This document shows positions 1-10,319 of a stretch of DNA of 12,371 bases, in pieces; the first letter of the stretch is position 1; every line of letters begins with the position of its first letter. The stretch lies in NCBI GenBank assembly GCA_028565635.1, contig JAOXYB010045703.1:1-12371 (forward strand). Reading direction: 5' to 3'. The DNA is from Phoronis ovalis. Lineage: Eukaryota; Phoronida; Phoronidae. A program made the translations under genes and the position numbers. The notes under the pieces were generated by a model. That model did no database searches and was not told the DNA's origin. It saw nothing but the letters and a program-made list of their open reading frames with translations.

Positions 1-1981
1 CATGAAGGACTATTTTTTGGCGGAAGATTATTTCAAAATGTATTAGGTCCAAATGGACCTATATCACGATATTACCGATCTGCTCACCTCCCGTCCTATA
101 AATGAGTGATCTTTTTCAACAACTAGACTGGCAAACTTTGCAGTGCTTGTCTTTACCACATCTGTGGAGCTACAAAACAAAGTTAAGTATTATATAAATA
201 ATATGAATACACTGACAAACAAAAGAAAAGATAAGCTAGGGACTGGTATTATAGCTTGTCAGATTTTGGACAAGTAGCATTTGTTCTAATCTGCAACACT
301 AGTGAAACTAAATTTGCTAAAATGTCTCACTAATTTGCAACAAATGTAGCTAGTCAAACATTTACAAGCACAACAATTGCATTCACTGGGATTGATTAAA
401 AAAAAATAGAGATCACACAGTACCATCAGTAAATAAATGCTAAATAAATGAAGCACTTACATATAGTTTGGGAAAGAAATTACTATTACCGTACAATTAT
501 GGATTGAAGCAAATTTAATAATGACACTCTGCCAGTGAACTTGAATTTTTTTTTTATATTTGGTCACAGTTTTCTAAAATAGTAAATGCATTATGAATGA
601 ATAATTTAACGACAGCCATTAACATGTAGTAGACATTGAATTTCTGTTGTAGGGTTGCTTCTAAAAATGTTGATCAGATGTCATATAGTGATTTTATTTG
701 CCAATTTGATCTCTATAATGTGCTGGTACTTTCAATCATTATGGATAATTGTGATATCCAAGTCAACATAGCCAAATTAATAGAGAACATGATTAACATG
801 ATTATTATACTGGTACTTATTATAAAACAACATAAAAGATTAACATTGACTTTGATATGCAGAATAAATATGAATTATTTAGAAAATGTTCTTCAATCTA
901 TTACATATTTAAAGAAGTTCCACTTTTCAGAGATCTCTTGGTCCTGTTCATCCTTCAGTATTTCAATCACTTAAGCTTGTAAAGGAATTACATTTTCTAA
1001 TTACACACACCAGGAGAAATCAGATAATTTGCTTTTTAACAGATTGTTTAGAATCAGTAAAGCATATGTTTAATGTCTGGCGCAGGGCAATTTTTTTTTT
1101 TAAATTAAAAAAAATAGCTTGTGGGAACACATCTAATTGAATGCAAGGTTAGAGAGGTAGCAATCTATAATTTTTAAAATATTTGAATAGCAATCAAATT
1201 TTTGCTAAACTATTTGTTACAAGTGGCCCCTTATGATTCCATGTCTGTAAGAATACTTACAAGAGTCTTAAAGTTTCGACTTTACTGACAATGCATTTTC
1301 CTTCTGTAAGTCATTATTTATCGAATTGTTACTTTATTATGTTATATCTGACTAACTGGAATCAATTCAAAATTTTAATAAGGAACATGGAAGCAATCCA
1401 GAATATATAGAAAATTACCTGACCACTAGCAATTTATTTTTTTTGCAGGAAACTGCGGATAACAAACCAAATTTGGAATTTCACAGGCAACAATCCAAAA
1501 CAAGTTATCGACAACAAATGCCCATCACATATTAGGGTGGTTGGTGAGTATGGGCAATATGTGGTCTATAGGTAGGGATTGCAATTTATGAAGCATGTCT
1601 GATTTGGTAGACATCATTCTTAGAATCATAATATATACAAGTACTTCGAAAAGTTGAGGGTATTTCTTATTGTACATTCATGAATACACATTGGAATTGT
1701 CCAGTAAATGCTTCGTTTGTCTGGAAAGTGGCGCAATGTTCTTGCCTAAAAGAGTGTTCTAGGCTGCAAGTGAAGCTGGCCCATACTATCGCTAACTATC
1801 TGCATAGGCTAACTATTATTAATAAACTATTCTCTGACACATTTCAAAAGGAATGTCATTCTGCCACGCGTTTTGATATGCCAGGTTCTCTGCCGGGTTG
1901 ACTTTCCTAGTACAAGTTCAAGAAATTCAATGTAATTCAAAGAAACAAAGATAGAAGAAAACTGTAACTACATGTACATAC
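1..1981 (-). other. QSOX intron 3 (partial, open at the left edge)
   Basis: This stretch lies downstream of QSOX coding exon 3 and contains no convincing next exon, so the intron is at least 1.98 kb long and continues past the window edge. It is AT-rich with several poly-A and poly-T runs. I searched the minus strand for the next QSOX segment, the redox-inactive thioredoxin-like part with an expected Ser-Tyr-x-Gly-Arg-like stretch, and did not find it. A near-palindrome with 7-nt arms sits at 45-60 (AGGTCCA AA TGGACCT). A weak plus-strand exon-like interval at 1449-1543 is listed separately. Nothing else here is recognisable. Confidence 0.7.
1449..1543 (+). other. Exon-like interval, plus strand, unrecognised
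   Basis: A T-rich tract ending in TTTTTTTTGCAG at 1448 is followed by 95 nt that stay open in one frame up to a strong donor, G|GTGAGT at 1544. The frame starting at 1450 encodes about 31 residues (KLRITNQIWNF..., then an Asn-Asn-Pro-Lys stretch and Cys-Pro-Ser-His). I do not recognise the peptide. It lies antisense inside a QSOX intron and no partner exon was found nearby on the plus strand. It may be a chance pairing of splice-like signals or a relic of an inserted element. What is seen is only the splice-like borders and the open frame. Confidence 0.15.
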
Positions 1982-2133
1982 TGTACTGGTTTGAGACCAG
2001 GCCATCCTGGTGGCACCTTTGATTGTGTTTCTTTTTCAATAAGTTGTATTATTCCCTGTCGCATTTCTTCCATTTCTCTTAAATCTAAATAGTCTTCACC
2101 AACATCTGTTTCTGAGATGAATGGTCCAAATAA
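1982..2133 (-). CDS. QSOX: QSOX coding exon 3 (end of first thioredoxin domain)
   Basis: Reading right to left, an acceptor TTTCTGTAG ends at 2134. It is followed by 50 complete codons plus two bases, beginning LFGPFISETDVG and ending PPGWPGLKPV, then a donor GTATGT at 1981. The frame continues exactly from exon 2 (phase 0) and leaves in phase 2. The segment follows the cis-proline strand of the first QSOX thioredoxin domain. It carries the acidic linker and the helix (around MRQGIIQLIEKE), then the Trp/Pro-rich stretch seen in human QSOX1 before the second thioredoxin-like domain. An alternative donor, GTACAG at 1986, is possible but fits the consensus less well. The gene is incomplete here: the second thioredoxin-like domain, the Erv/ALR FAD domain and any membrane anchor lie beyond the left edge. 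Confidence 0.87.
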
Positions 2134-2357
2134 CTACAGAAACAAAGAAATAAAAATTATGTTAACACATCATCTCTATTCACAACACATACATCATGGT
2201 GGATACATGTATGTAGAGAACAAGACTGGACAAACTTTGATTTCTTGTTTTTATTTTCATCTATTGGTAAAACGCTTCTGGCTACTCCACGAATACCAGT
2301 TTGTATTGATTGGATCAGTGGTTAATTTATAGTGATTCAGTACACCTCAAGAAATAC

Positions 2358-2458
2358 CTTGATAGCTGGATATGCCTTAATACTGTAGCTTCTACATAAT
2401 GGTATATTCTCTTTTTCAGCACAGTCCACTGCTCCAATATGGATAACCCTATTCCAGG
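2358..2458 (-). CDS. QSOX: QSOX coding exon 2 (first thioredoxin domain core)
   Basis: An acceptor (T-run then AG at 2460-2459) opens a 101-nt exon that ends AAG|GTATTT at 2358/2357. The first two bases (CC) complete the split codon begun by G at the end of exon 1, giving Ala80. The next 33 codons read WNRVIHIGAVDCAE..., then a Leu-Cys-Arg stretch and AYPAIK. This is the central strand of the QSOX thioredoxin fold. Asp-Cys-Ala-Glu and the second cysteine nine residues later (Cys92 and Cys101 of the assembled protein) keep the spacing of human QSOX1, and Tyr-Pro (Pro110) is the thioredoxin cis-proline beside the active site. The short exon, matched phases and family motifs make the assignment firm. 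The 224-bp intron to exon 3 holds nothing notable. Confidence 0.93.
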
Positions 2459-2943
2459 CTAAAAAAATTAAGCATATATATTAAGTAATAATTTCAGAAG
2501 ACAAGAACATCAGGGTGAATAATTTAAAGAAATTAAGTGGCATTTCTTTAGTATATTCAATTCTAAAATTTAAAAAGCATTTAGAAAAGATAGCAATACA
2601 CTTTCACTCCCTATTGTATTTTTATAAGTACATTAATACATGTATGTAACAATTCAGACCCTGTGGTATTCAATATTACCTCACTGGGGAACAAATTCTT
2701 CAGAAAATAAGCTTTATACTATTGCCACAGAATTGCTTGTTTTTATGGAAAATACGTGAAGATCAAACTCATCACAGCACTACTACAAGCACTTTCGTAC
2801 ATTTTGGACACATTAGTTCCATCGAAAACCCTGAAGGTAATGGAAGTGCTCCTACCACCACCTTGGAGTTTTACTCGAGTAAACAGCCGAGTTCAATCTT
2901 TTATTAAATGAATGTTTTTGATAAAAAATCAGTTCACAGAATT

Positions 2944-2961
2944 TGTGTGTGTGTGTGTGTG
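2944..2961. repeat. (TG)9 microsatellite with degenerate TG/ATG flank
   Basis: Nine uninterrupted TG units are followed by an imperfect alternating purine-pyrimidine tract, GCATGCATGTGTACGTGTGT, that runs to about 2980. The array lies in QSOX intron 1. Such tracts are prone to length variation and can adopt Z-DNA. That property is general knowledge and is not shown here. Confidence 0.95.
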
Positions 2962-2980
2962 CATGCATGTGTACGTGTGT

Positions 2981-3004
2981 ATGTATGTAGGTTCCTACAT
3001 ACAT
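2981..3004. repeat. Perfect 11-bp inverted repeat with 2-nt loop
   Basis: ATGTATGTAGG at 2981-2991 and CCTACATACAT at 2994-3004 are exact reverse complements separated by TT. The left arm grows out of the degenerate tail of the adjacent TG microsatellite, so the hairpin may have formed by copying of that repeat in inverted orientation. No transcription unit other than the QSOX intron covers it. Confidence 0.9.
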
Positions 3005-4065
3005 GCATTATCTACCTTTGGTGCTGTTCAGTATAAAATGTATGGAATGACAGTAAATATGAAGACTAACAACTATTAGCAAATGTTAATGGTTAAAGAG
3101 TTTTATAAAACAATGAAGTAGCCAAATTAACTATTTTGCAGACATAACAAGGCATTAGATTCCTTCATTGTAAATATAACATATGCAAACAATACATTAT
3201 ATTCTAATAATAACAAAATCAATATTATACATGCATATGTTATTACCTAAAGCCCATTAGATTATTTTACAACATTAAATGTTTCTCATTTTCACAAACT
3301 AGGGGATTTTCAGTTGTAGTTTTTCAGACTTTAATATTTTAATGTGTAATTCAATTCATTATCATCTGCAACACATTACTGCAACAGTGTGCTGTAAAAC
3401 AAACTCTTAACATTGAGAGTGACTTCACATATTAAGCATGCCTAACAAGTTAGATTTTTTACTAGGAGGTATGGACAAATATCAATTAAAACAAGCAGTG
3501 GAAATAATTTAAACAAGTCTCTTCAAGAATCTCTAGATCCAATGCAGAAACATGAAAGCTATATATTTTGACATTGCGTTAATTCTCTTATTGCAATTTT
3601 GGACCACGTAAGGTACATGTAGACTAACATTTTATGTTACAACTAGAAACGGACCTTGGGATTTTCTAGGGTATGGTCCTCATATAGACTACAGGTAGTA
3701 GTATGTTAGCATTATAACTTGCACACAACGCCCCAAGTGAGGTGGTGTAATCGGGACTTATGGCTCAGAATTAGTGCCTGCGTTAAATGCTAGAAATTGC
3801 CACTGAGATGTACAACATCGACAGTAAAATAGCAGTAAATGACAACGTAAGTAATCTACCAGACATGGTTACACACCGATATTGCTGCATACCTAGACGT
3901 AGTTTCGGTGAGAAAAATCCACACCTTTCGTTTAGTATTATAGATATATTAATAACTAGCATTTCATTAAGTAATTTAACCTTTTATACCTATTTTAACA
4001 GTTCTGAAAAAAATCTATAAATATATTTCAAGTGTAAAACATGCTAAGAAAAGGTACACAGCAGA

Positions 4066-4104
4066 CTGGGACTACTATTACTTAGTTAGTTATAATAGTC
4101 CCAG
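4066..4104. repeat. Inverted repeat, 9-bp arms, in QSOX intron 1
   Basis: CTGGGACTA at 4066-4074 pairs exactly with TAGTCCCAG at 4096-4104. Next to the loop the sequences CTATTA and TATAA allow further imperfect pairing. The arms are GC-rich against very AT-rich surroundings, so the stem stands out. No target-site duplication or longer terminal repeat was seen, so I do not call it a transposon. Confidence 0.8.
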
Positions 4105-5315
4105 AGAGCAGATAAGATTAACTTTTTAATAAAAACAGAAACATTATTATGTTAAAATAGCAAATTTCCAATAATATTTAAAATATCCCACTTCTAAATG
4201 TGGCTGTTTATACAAGTTAATATACATACATGACATGACATGCACAATCAATGATGCAAATATGTGGCAAATTGAAGTTTATAGGTCACTAACATTTATA
4301 CTGTCACTCCTACCTCATGACGTGTCAAATCTTTTTTAAAGTTAGGCAATACATGTGTTAAAAGTGCACTTTGTTTTGTGGTGAGAAACCTGGGTTTAAA
4401 GGAAATTATTTTTGACATATGGCAAGTTCATATCATTTTCATTTACAATTTACCCAAAGTGAAGAATTGTTTGAGGCTTGTTTAACCTGCATTCAGCAAA
4501 GACATTATATGCTTTGAACAGTGAGTCTATGTGGGTGAAAGAGGAAATGCTAATGACAATAAAAGGGTTCATTTTGAAACTGTAGTTTTTGGATACAGGC
4601 AGTATTCTGTGAAAAGGCAAGTACCCAAACACACTACATAATTATGTACAAGTCTTTTTTAACCCTGCTGCATTCACACATGTACTTATCACTTAACTTG
4701 TGCAAGTGCCAACCCAACTTTCTTCCTATTGATAGTGTAACAAAAATGCAGAATGACTTCAGCGCTAATTCTGAACCGTTTTCAATATTATCATGACAAC
4801 CATAAAAACATCACTTTGCTAGTCAAATCTATCATTTTTCGAAATTAACAAAAAGTCACTTGTACGAAGTATATTTTCAAACAGCAATACTCCTATGGCT
4901 TAGTTTGTTATTTTCAAGTGAAAAAAGTATAAATCTTGCTTCATCACAACATTTGCTGAATTTTAAATCAATATTAAATGCGTAGCAACAATAATGTGGT
5001 CTACATTAATTTTCACTGATTTTTTATCATCTGACTTGTTTACATATATACAGCTGTACTTTCGTCACATACTAATATCAAACTAAGACAGACTACTGGA
5101 GTATTAATTAAGGTGTGACATTTTTTATCGTTGGGTGAGTTTTTGTTAATTTCGACAAGGAAAGTGTTTAGAGTTAGACCGATAGATATTGTGCCTATTA
5201 CTGTATTAGTATGAACACATGCGGTGTTTATTTTCGCCTCTTTTATCGCTGGAATCGCACCGTCTAGGTAAATTCATCTTGTAAAATATATCCTCGTCTA
5301 CTTTTCTGAACAAAC

Positions 5316-5553
5316 CTGTGACATCCACGGCAAACTCTTTCCATATGGGAGCAAATCTTATACAGTGCCCACACCAACTGTTGTAAAATTCGACCATCCA
5401 AGCACTTGTTGAGTTACATACTGTCCCTTTGAAGTTAGAATTATCAAGAATAGTGACAGCATCGTTCTGGTCATATAAACCTGCCTCCAAGACGGAAAAG
5501 TTAGATAAAATTGTTAATAACGCTAAGAGAATTCCCAACATGCGTCTTGTCAT
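5316..5553 (-). CDS. QSOX: QSOX coding exon 1: signal peptide and CGHC thioredoxin centre
   Basis: This is the first coding exon of quiescin sulfhydryl oxidase, a flavin-linked enzyme that introduces disulfides into secreted proteins in the Golgi and outside the cell. It has 79 codons plus one base. Residues 1 to about 24 (MTRRMLGILLALLTILSNFS...) form an N-terminal signal peptide. The mature start (LYDQNDAV) and the block AWMVEFYNSWCGHC (51-64) followed by FAPIWKEFA are characteristic of the first QSOX thioredoxin domain. Cys61 and Cys64 are the redox pair. Asn47-Ser-Thr is a possible glycosylation site. The start at 5553 is the first in-frame ATG after an upstream TAA and has A at -3; a second ATG four codons later has a weaker context. 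The donor CAG|GTTTGT gives phase 1, which matches exon 2. The frame happens to stay open through the donor to 5206. Confidence 0.95.
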
Positions 5554-5700
5554 GTTTTCGGCATCTTGTAAACCGGATGTACTGTGATGGGATTGCGTTA
5601 CTTACGAAATGGTTTTCGATTATCATCCTCCAAGAGTAACTCAAATTTGTTTTTCTATTTTTTATAATAAAATTTGTCATTTGTTACTCATATTTTGTTT
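5554..5700 (-). promoter_or_regulatory. Probable QSOX 5'UTR and core promoter
   Basis: This is the sequence immediately upstream of the QSOX start codon. On the plus strand ACCGGATGT at 5572-5580 resembles an ETS-factor site (core GGAT). A TATAAA read on the minus strand (5666-5661) lies 108 nt upstream of the ATG and could set a start site near 5635. In such AT-rich DNA a TATA match has little weight alone. No CpG-rich island is apparent. Confidence 0.3.
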
Positions 5701-6088
5701 ACTATGTAATATTGTGACGCCAACATATTTTGAAATTTAATACAGGAATGATATTTGTTTAAAAGCTAAAAGGTTATAAAACATGTTTAATGGAAGTGTC
5801 CGTGAACCCGGTAGGGGCACAGTGTTTTAAAATTCTACTATTTACTTCTGAATAGAGCCTTAGAATTCCGTGCTTATAACGTTATAACGTCCAGGTGATC
5901 GTCCCCACTAACAACTTAGTTTTGTACTCAGGTTTCGTGTCAGCGGAACCAAAATATTTATAGACTTGAGTCCTCCTGGCGGTGAACGAAGAAGTCCTTT
6001 CCATAAGTTATTCCAAATAAAACTAAAGGATCTCGTCACATCTTATTTTAAAATAGTAAGACGGCTATATTTTTGTTTGCCTCAGCCC

Positions 6089-6104
6089 CTAGCTAGCTAG
6101 CTAG
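6089..6104. repeat. (CTAG)4 palindromic short tandem repeat
   Basis: Four head-to-tail CTAG units form a perfect 16-bp palindrome in the gap between the genes. It is a simple tandem repeat, and no regulatory role can be read from it. Confidence 0.9.
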
Positions 6105-6492
6105 TCACAACTATTAATGTTATACTTAACACTTTTTTACCTTGTTTTTACTAGTCCGTGGCGTGTGCCATCGAGTAAACTGGTACAAGCTGAGTATGGT
6201 TTAAAAATATGCGATCACTTCACTTATAGTTTTTACCTATCTAAATATACCTTTTACCTTTTTGTGATCAAATTGAAAATATAAAAATCGACGGATTTTA
6301 CATTTTACACTGCAAAGAGTTAGTATTCCGGTGAACACTCTAAATCAAATTACTCTTTACCAGAGGTTAACATAGTTTTTACATTGCGTGCATTTTTAAA
6401 ACACCAGAGTCAAAACAACATGACAAGTATTTCCCCGAGGATAATGAACTTCCGCCTCGAACGATAATTGATCAAGTCTCTATATCAATGGT

Positions 6493-6508
6493 CTAAAACC
6501 GGTTTTAG
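6493..6508. promoter_or_regulatory. Perfect 16-bp palindrome with Grainyhead-type core AACCGGTT
   Basis: CTAAAACC|GGTTTTAG is an exact palindrome. Its centre AACCGGTT is the well-known consensus of Grainyhead/GRHL factors, which control epithelial genes. It lies about 940 bp upstream of the QSOX start codon, a plausible distance for a distal promoter or enhancer element. A second partial match, ACCGGTT, lies near 7792. Binding is inferred from motif identity only. Confidence 0.35.
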
Positions 6509-7883
6509 CACAAGGGGTGATGATATCGCTTCTAATTAAGTCCAGAACACATCTTTTAAATTAAACAAAATGTTCAAATTTCGAAATTGATAGCAACTTT
6601 TAGTATATGAATATCGTTTTATAAGGTTTTTATAAATATTTAATTTTCAGTATTGCAGAGAAACAGTACTTTTAACAAAAAATGGAAAGTTCACTGTATA
6701 ATCACGATTAACATGATCCAATACATGCGTATATCTATCTCATGGTAAGCAAGGCACAAGCGAGATCGAAAATTATAAAACTGAGTTTTCTCTGTCTGCA
6801 TAATTTGCAAATTATGTAGCTATGTTTTATAGATCATGTATTTTTATACTTCATTGAACTCGGGATCCGTTTGTATTTGTTTAGTAAGGTAGCACCAAAG
6901 TTAATATTCCACTTGGTGTATTAAGTGAAATGTAGGTTTTAAAGTATTGGTTATACTGTAATGTGTGGTTGTAATAAAAATATAACAGAACAAATGTTTG
7001 TGCTAAAATGTAAATTTCTCATCAAATTCCTGATTCTTATAGTATCACATGCCAATTAATTAAAAGATCCCTAGATCTCTTACCAACGCGACAGTACACT
7101 TTTTTTACAGTAACAAAAGGGAGGATCGTCAGAACCACTGGTGATAAAATCCGGTTTGGACCATTGATATAATAGTTAGAATTATGGTACGCGGTGTTAC
7201 GGAACATTGTGAAGAATGACGAAGTTGAATGCAAACAGGGGACGTATATGCATAACAAATGAGTGTTATACAACTTATTGTAAACAACTTACAATAAATA
7301 AACAACTTAATGTTCTTTATCATAAGTATCTTTAAAAGTAATCGTTAAGCAGATTGCAGCCCGTATTATGATATTATTGCATATAAACTCTTGCATCAAT
7401 CGTTTCGCTATATCTATTACGTTACGAGTCATATCTCCTCCGTATGGTTCCAAAATTATAAAACTTAAAGTGCATGTACTTTTGTGTAACTGCCCACATT
7501 TGTACGTATGACAGTCGTTCAAAATGAACACTACATAAAGTGCATACAAAATGTGTACTATGAGTGGGTGCAAGAGGGGGTTAGACTCAGTATTTTGATT
7601 AGGAGAGGAAGGCTACACTTTAATGAAATTGTATTTTTTTTATTTGAGGAGGTTTCGATTGTATCCCTCAAACCCCCATAAAACCAGCTACTGCCTAATA
7701 TCCTGTTCCAATATCTCTTAGCTAGGGATTTGTAAATCACAGTTCTTTGACTGACTTTAATATGCCATGGTATGTTATATCTCTAATTAATACCGGTTGA
7801 TCAATATCGCTGGTCAACATGATACAAAATTCACAAATTTATTTGTAACAATTATGTTATTTCTGGTAACACTTATTTGTACC

Positions 7884-7902
7884 TTTATTTGTATTATTTA
7901 TT
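7884..7902 (-). terminator. Prrx polyadenylation signals
   Basis: On the minus strand two AATAAA hexamers occur downstream of the Prrx stop codon, at 7902-7897 and 7889-7884. This is about 100-115 nt past the TAA at 8002-8000. They imply a short 3'UTR ending around 7860-7880. The region is AT-rich, so chance hexamers are possible, but position and duplication support the call. Confidence 0.5.
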
Positions 7903-7999
7903 TATATATACGATATATATATCAGTAATATATATCAATTCTATTATTGTATGGCGGTCTATATTTACAAAACAAATATGCTGTTATTGTCTTTCGTGT

Positions 8000-8449
8000 T
8001 TATACTGCATACTGTTCCTGTCCACCACCAGATGGCACCACTGAATAAGCCTGTGCTTTAAGTCTCAGATTTGTCAAACTGCTATCTCCATTAACGCTGG
8101 AAGCAACAAAACCTATGTGATCATTATTACTATTTGCCAATGCGCAACTAGAATAATTTTGGGAGCAAGATGTCGCTGTGTTGTAGTTTGGTAAAACAGG
8201 TTGCGAACTGGTCCAGGATATTGATGAAGTCATTGTCGAGGGAATTGGAGATGTTACGGGTGATGTTAGAAAATCCATCGAGGGAGATCTTTGACATTCG
8301 GGAGAGATCGATGTTGGGCGTTGTCCAATAGGCTGTTCCATAATTGGCTGTTCAACTGTTCGAGAATTCCCACCGTAGAACGTGTTTCGCTGCGCAAGCA
8401 CGTGTCGTTCATTTCGACGAAATTTTGCCCTTCTATTTTGAAACCATAC
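8000..8449 (-). CDS. Prrx: Prrx last coding exon: end of homeodomain and OAR motif
   Basis: An acceptor CTTTTAG ends at 8450. The exon opens VWFQNRRAKFRRNER, which is homeodomain residues 47-60 with Trp48, Phe49, Gln50, Asn51 and Arg53. Gln50 marks a Q50 paired-like protein. The frame then runs 133 further residues to TAA at 8002-8000. The middle is rich in Ser, Pro, Thr and Asn and includes a small internal duplication (EQPI twice, around residues 106-114 of the full model). The last 27 residues contain SSLTNLRLKAQAYS, a clear OAR (aristaless/otp/Rx) motif. This motif is found at the C terminus of PRRX and related proteins, where it modulates transactivation. The product is a nuclear DNA-binding transcription factor of mesenchymal and skeletal type in vertebrates. 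Its role in this animal is unknown. Confidence 0.93.
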   Translation of the reverse strand, partial: VWFQNRRAKFRRNERHVLAQRNTFYGGNSRTVEQPIMEQPIGQRPTSISPECQRSPSMDFLTSPVTSPIPSTMTSSISWTSSQPVLPNYNTATSCSQNYSSCALANSNNDHIGFVASSVNGDSSLTNLRLKAQAYSVVPSGGGQEQYAV

Positions 8450-10291
<1,842 letters not shown>

Positions 10292-10319
10292 CGTACATAT
10301 TAGACAAAAACAGGGTCAT
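10292..10319 (-). CDS. Prrx: Candidate first coding exon of Prrx (MTLFLSNMY-)
   Basis: ATG at 10319-10317 opens nine codons (MTLFLSNMY) plus one base. They run into a strong donor, G|GTAAGA at 10291. That base joins the GA at the start of the homeobox exon to make Gly10, so the reading frame continues without a break and the model totals 220 residues, within the size range of PRRX proteins. An in-frame TGA three codons upstream means this could only be a starting exon. Against it, the start context is weak (C at -3), the exon is tiny, and the Prx motif found near the N terminus of vertebrate PRRX1/2 is absent. The real or an alternative first exon may lie past the right edge. Confidence 0.42.

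Larger units (their letters stand above)
2459..5315 (-). other. QSOX intron 1 (2,857 bp)
   Basis: The donor is CAG|GTTTGT at 5315 and the acceptor AG is at 2460-2459. The intron is AT-rich and holds a TG microsatellite (2944-2961), a hairpin (2981-3004), a second inverted repeat (4066-4104) and a 7-nt pair CTAGAAA/TTTCTAG near 3644-3670. Open frames here, the longest 77 codons at 3787-4020 on the plus strand, have low-complexity or unremarkable composition and no family resemblance. I regard them as chance. No RNA gene or complete mobile element was recognised. Confidence 0.8.
5701..7869. other. Intergenic region between QSOX and Prrx
   Basis: About 2.2 kb separate the QSOX 5' end from the Prrx 3' end. 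No convincing gene was found. Four overlapping minus-strand open frames between 7037 and 7740 (60-88 codons, in different frames) match no family I know. Local structure includes TTATAACG repeated twice in tandem (about 5874-5889), a CTAG-repeat palindrome (6089-6104), the Grainyhead-like palindrome (6493-6508), and TTTGAGG/CCTCAAA arms near 7640-7670. Confidence 0.7.

Noticed and set aside
944-1000. Short charged minus-strand frame (ILKDEQDQEISEKW...)
   Set aside because: It is only about 23 codons between stops and has no credible acceptor. It does not correspond to any QSOX segment.
1253-1306. Possible next QSOX exon on the minus strand between splice-like CTTACAG and GTAAGT
   Set aside because: In the phase required after exon 3 (one base to finish the codon) it reaches a stop after six codons, and it shows no QSOX motif.
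2117-2332. 71-codon plus-strand frame
   Set aside because: It overlaps QSOX exon 3 antisense and otherwise covers the short intron 2. It has no family features.
3753-3790. tRNA-like stretch (TTATGGCTCAGAATTAGTGC) suggesting a tRNA gene or SINE head
   Set aside because: It resembles a polymerase III A box, but no B box follows at the right distance, no cloverleaf forms, and no tail or target duplication is visible.
7037-7740. Four overlapping minus-strand open frames that might form a broken gene
   Set aside because: The frames shift back and forth without a recognisable domain. The 88-codon piece (7307-7573) looks mildly protein-like but matched nothing I could name, so chance is the simpler reading.
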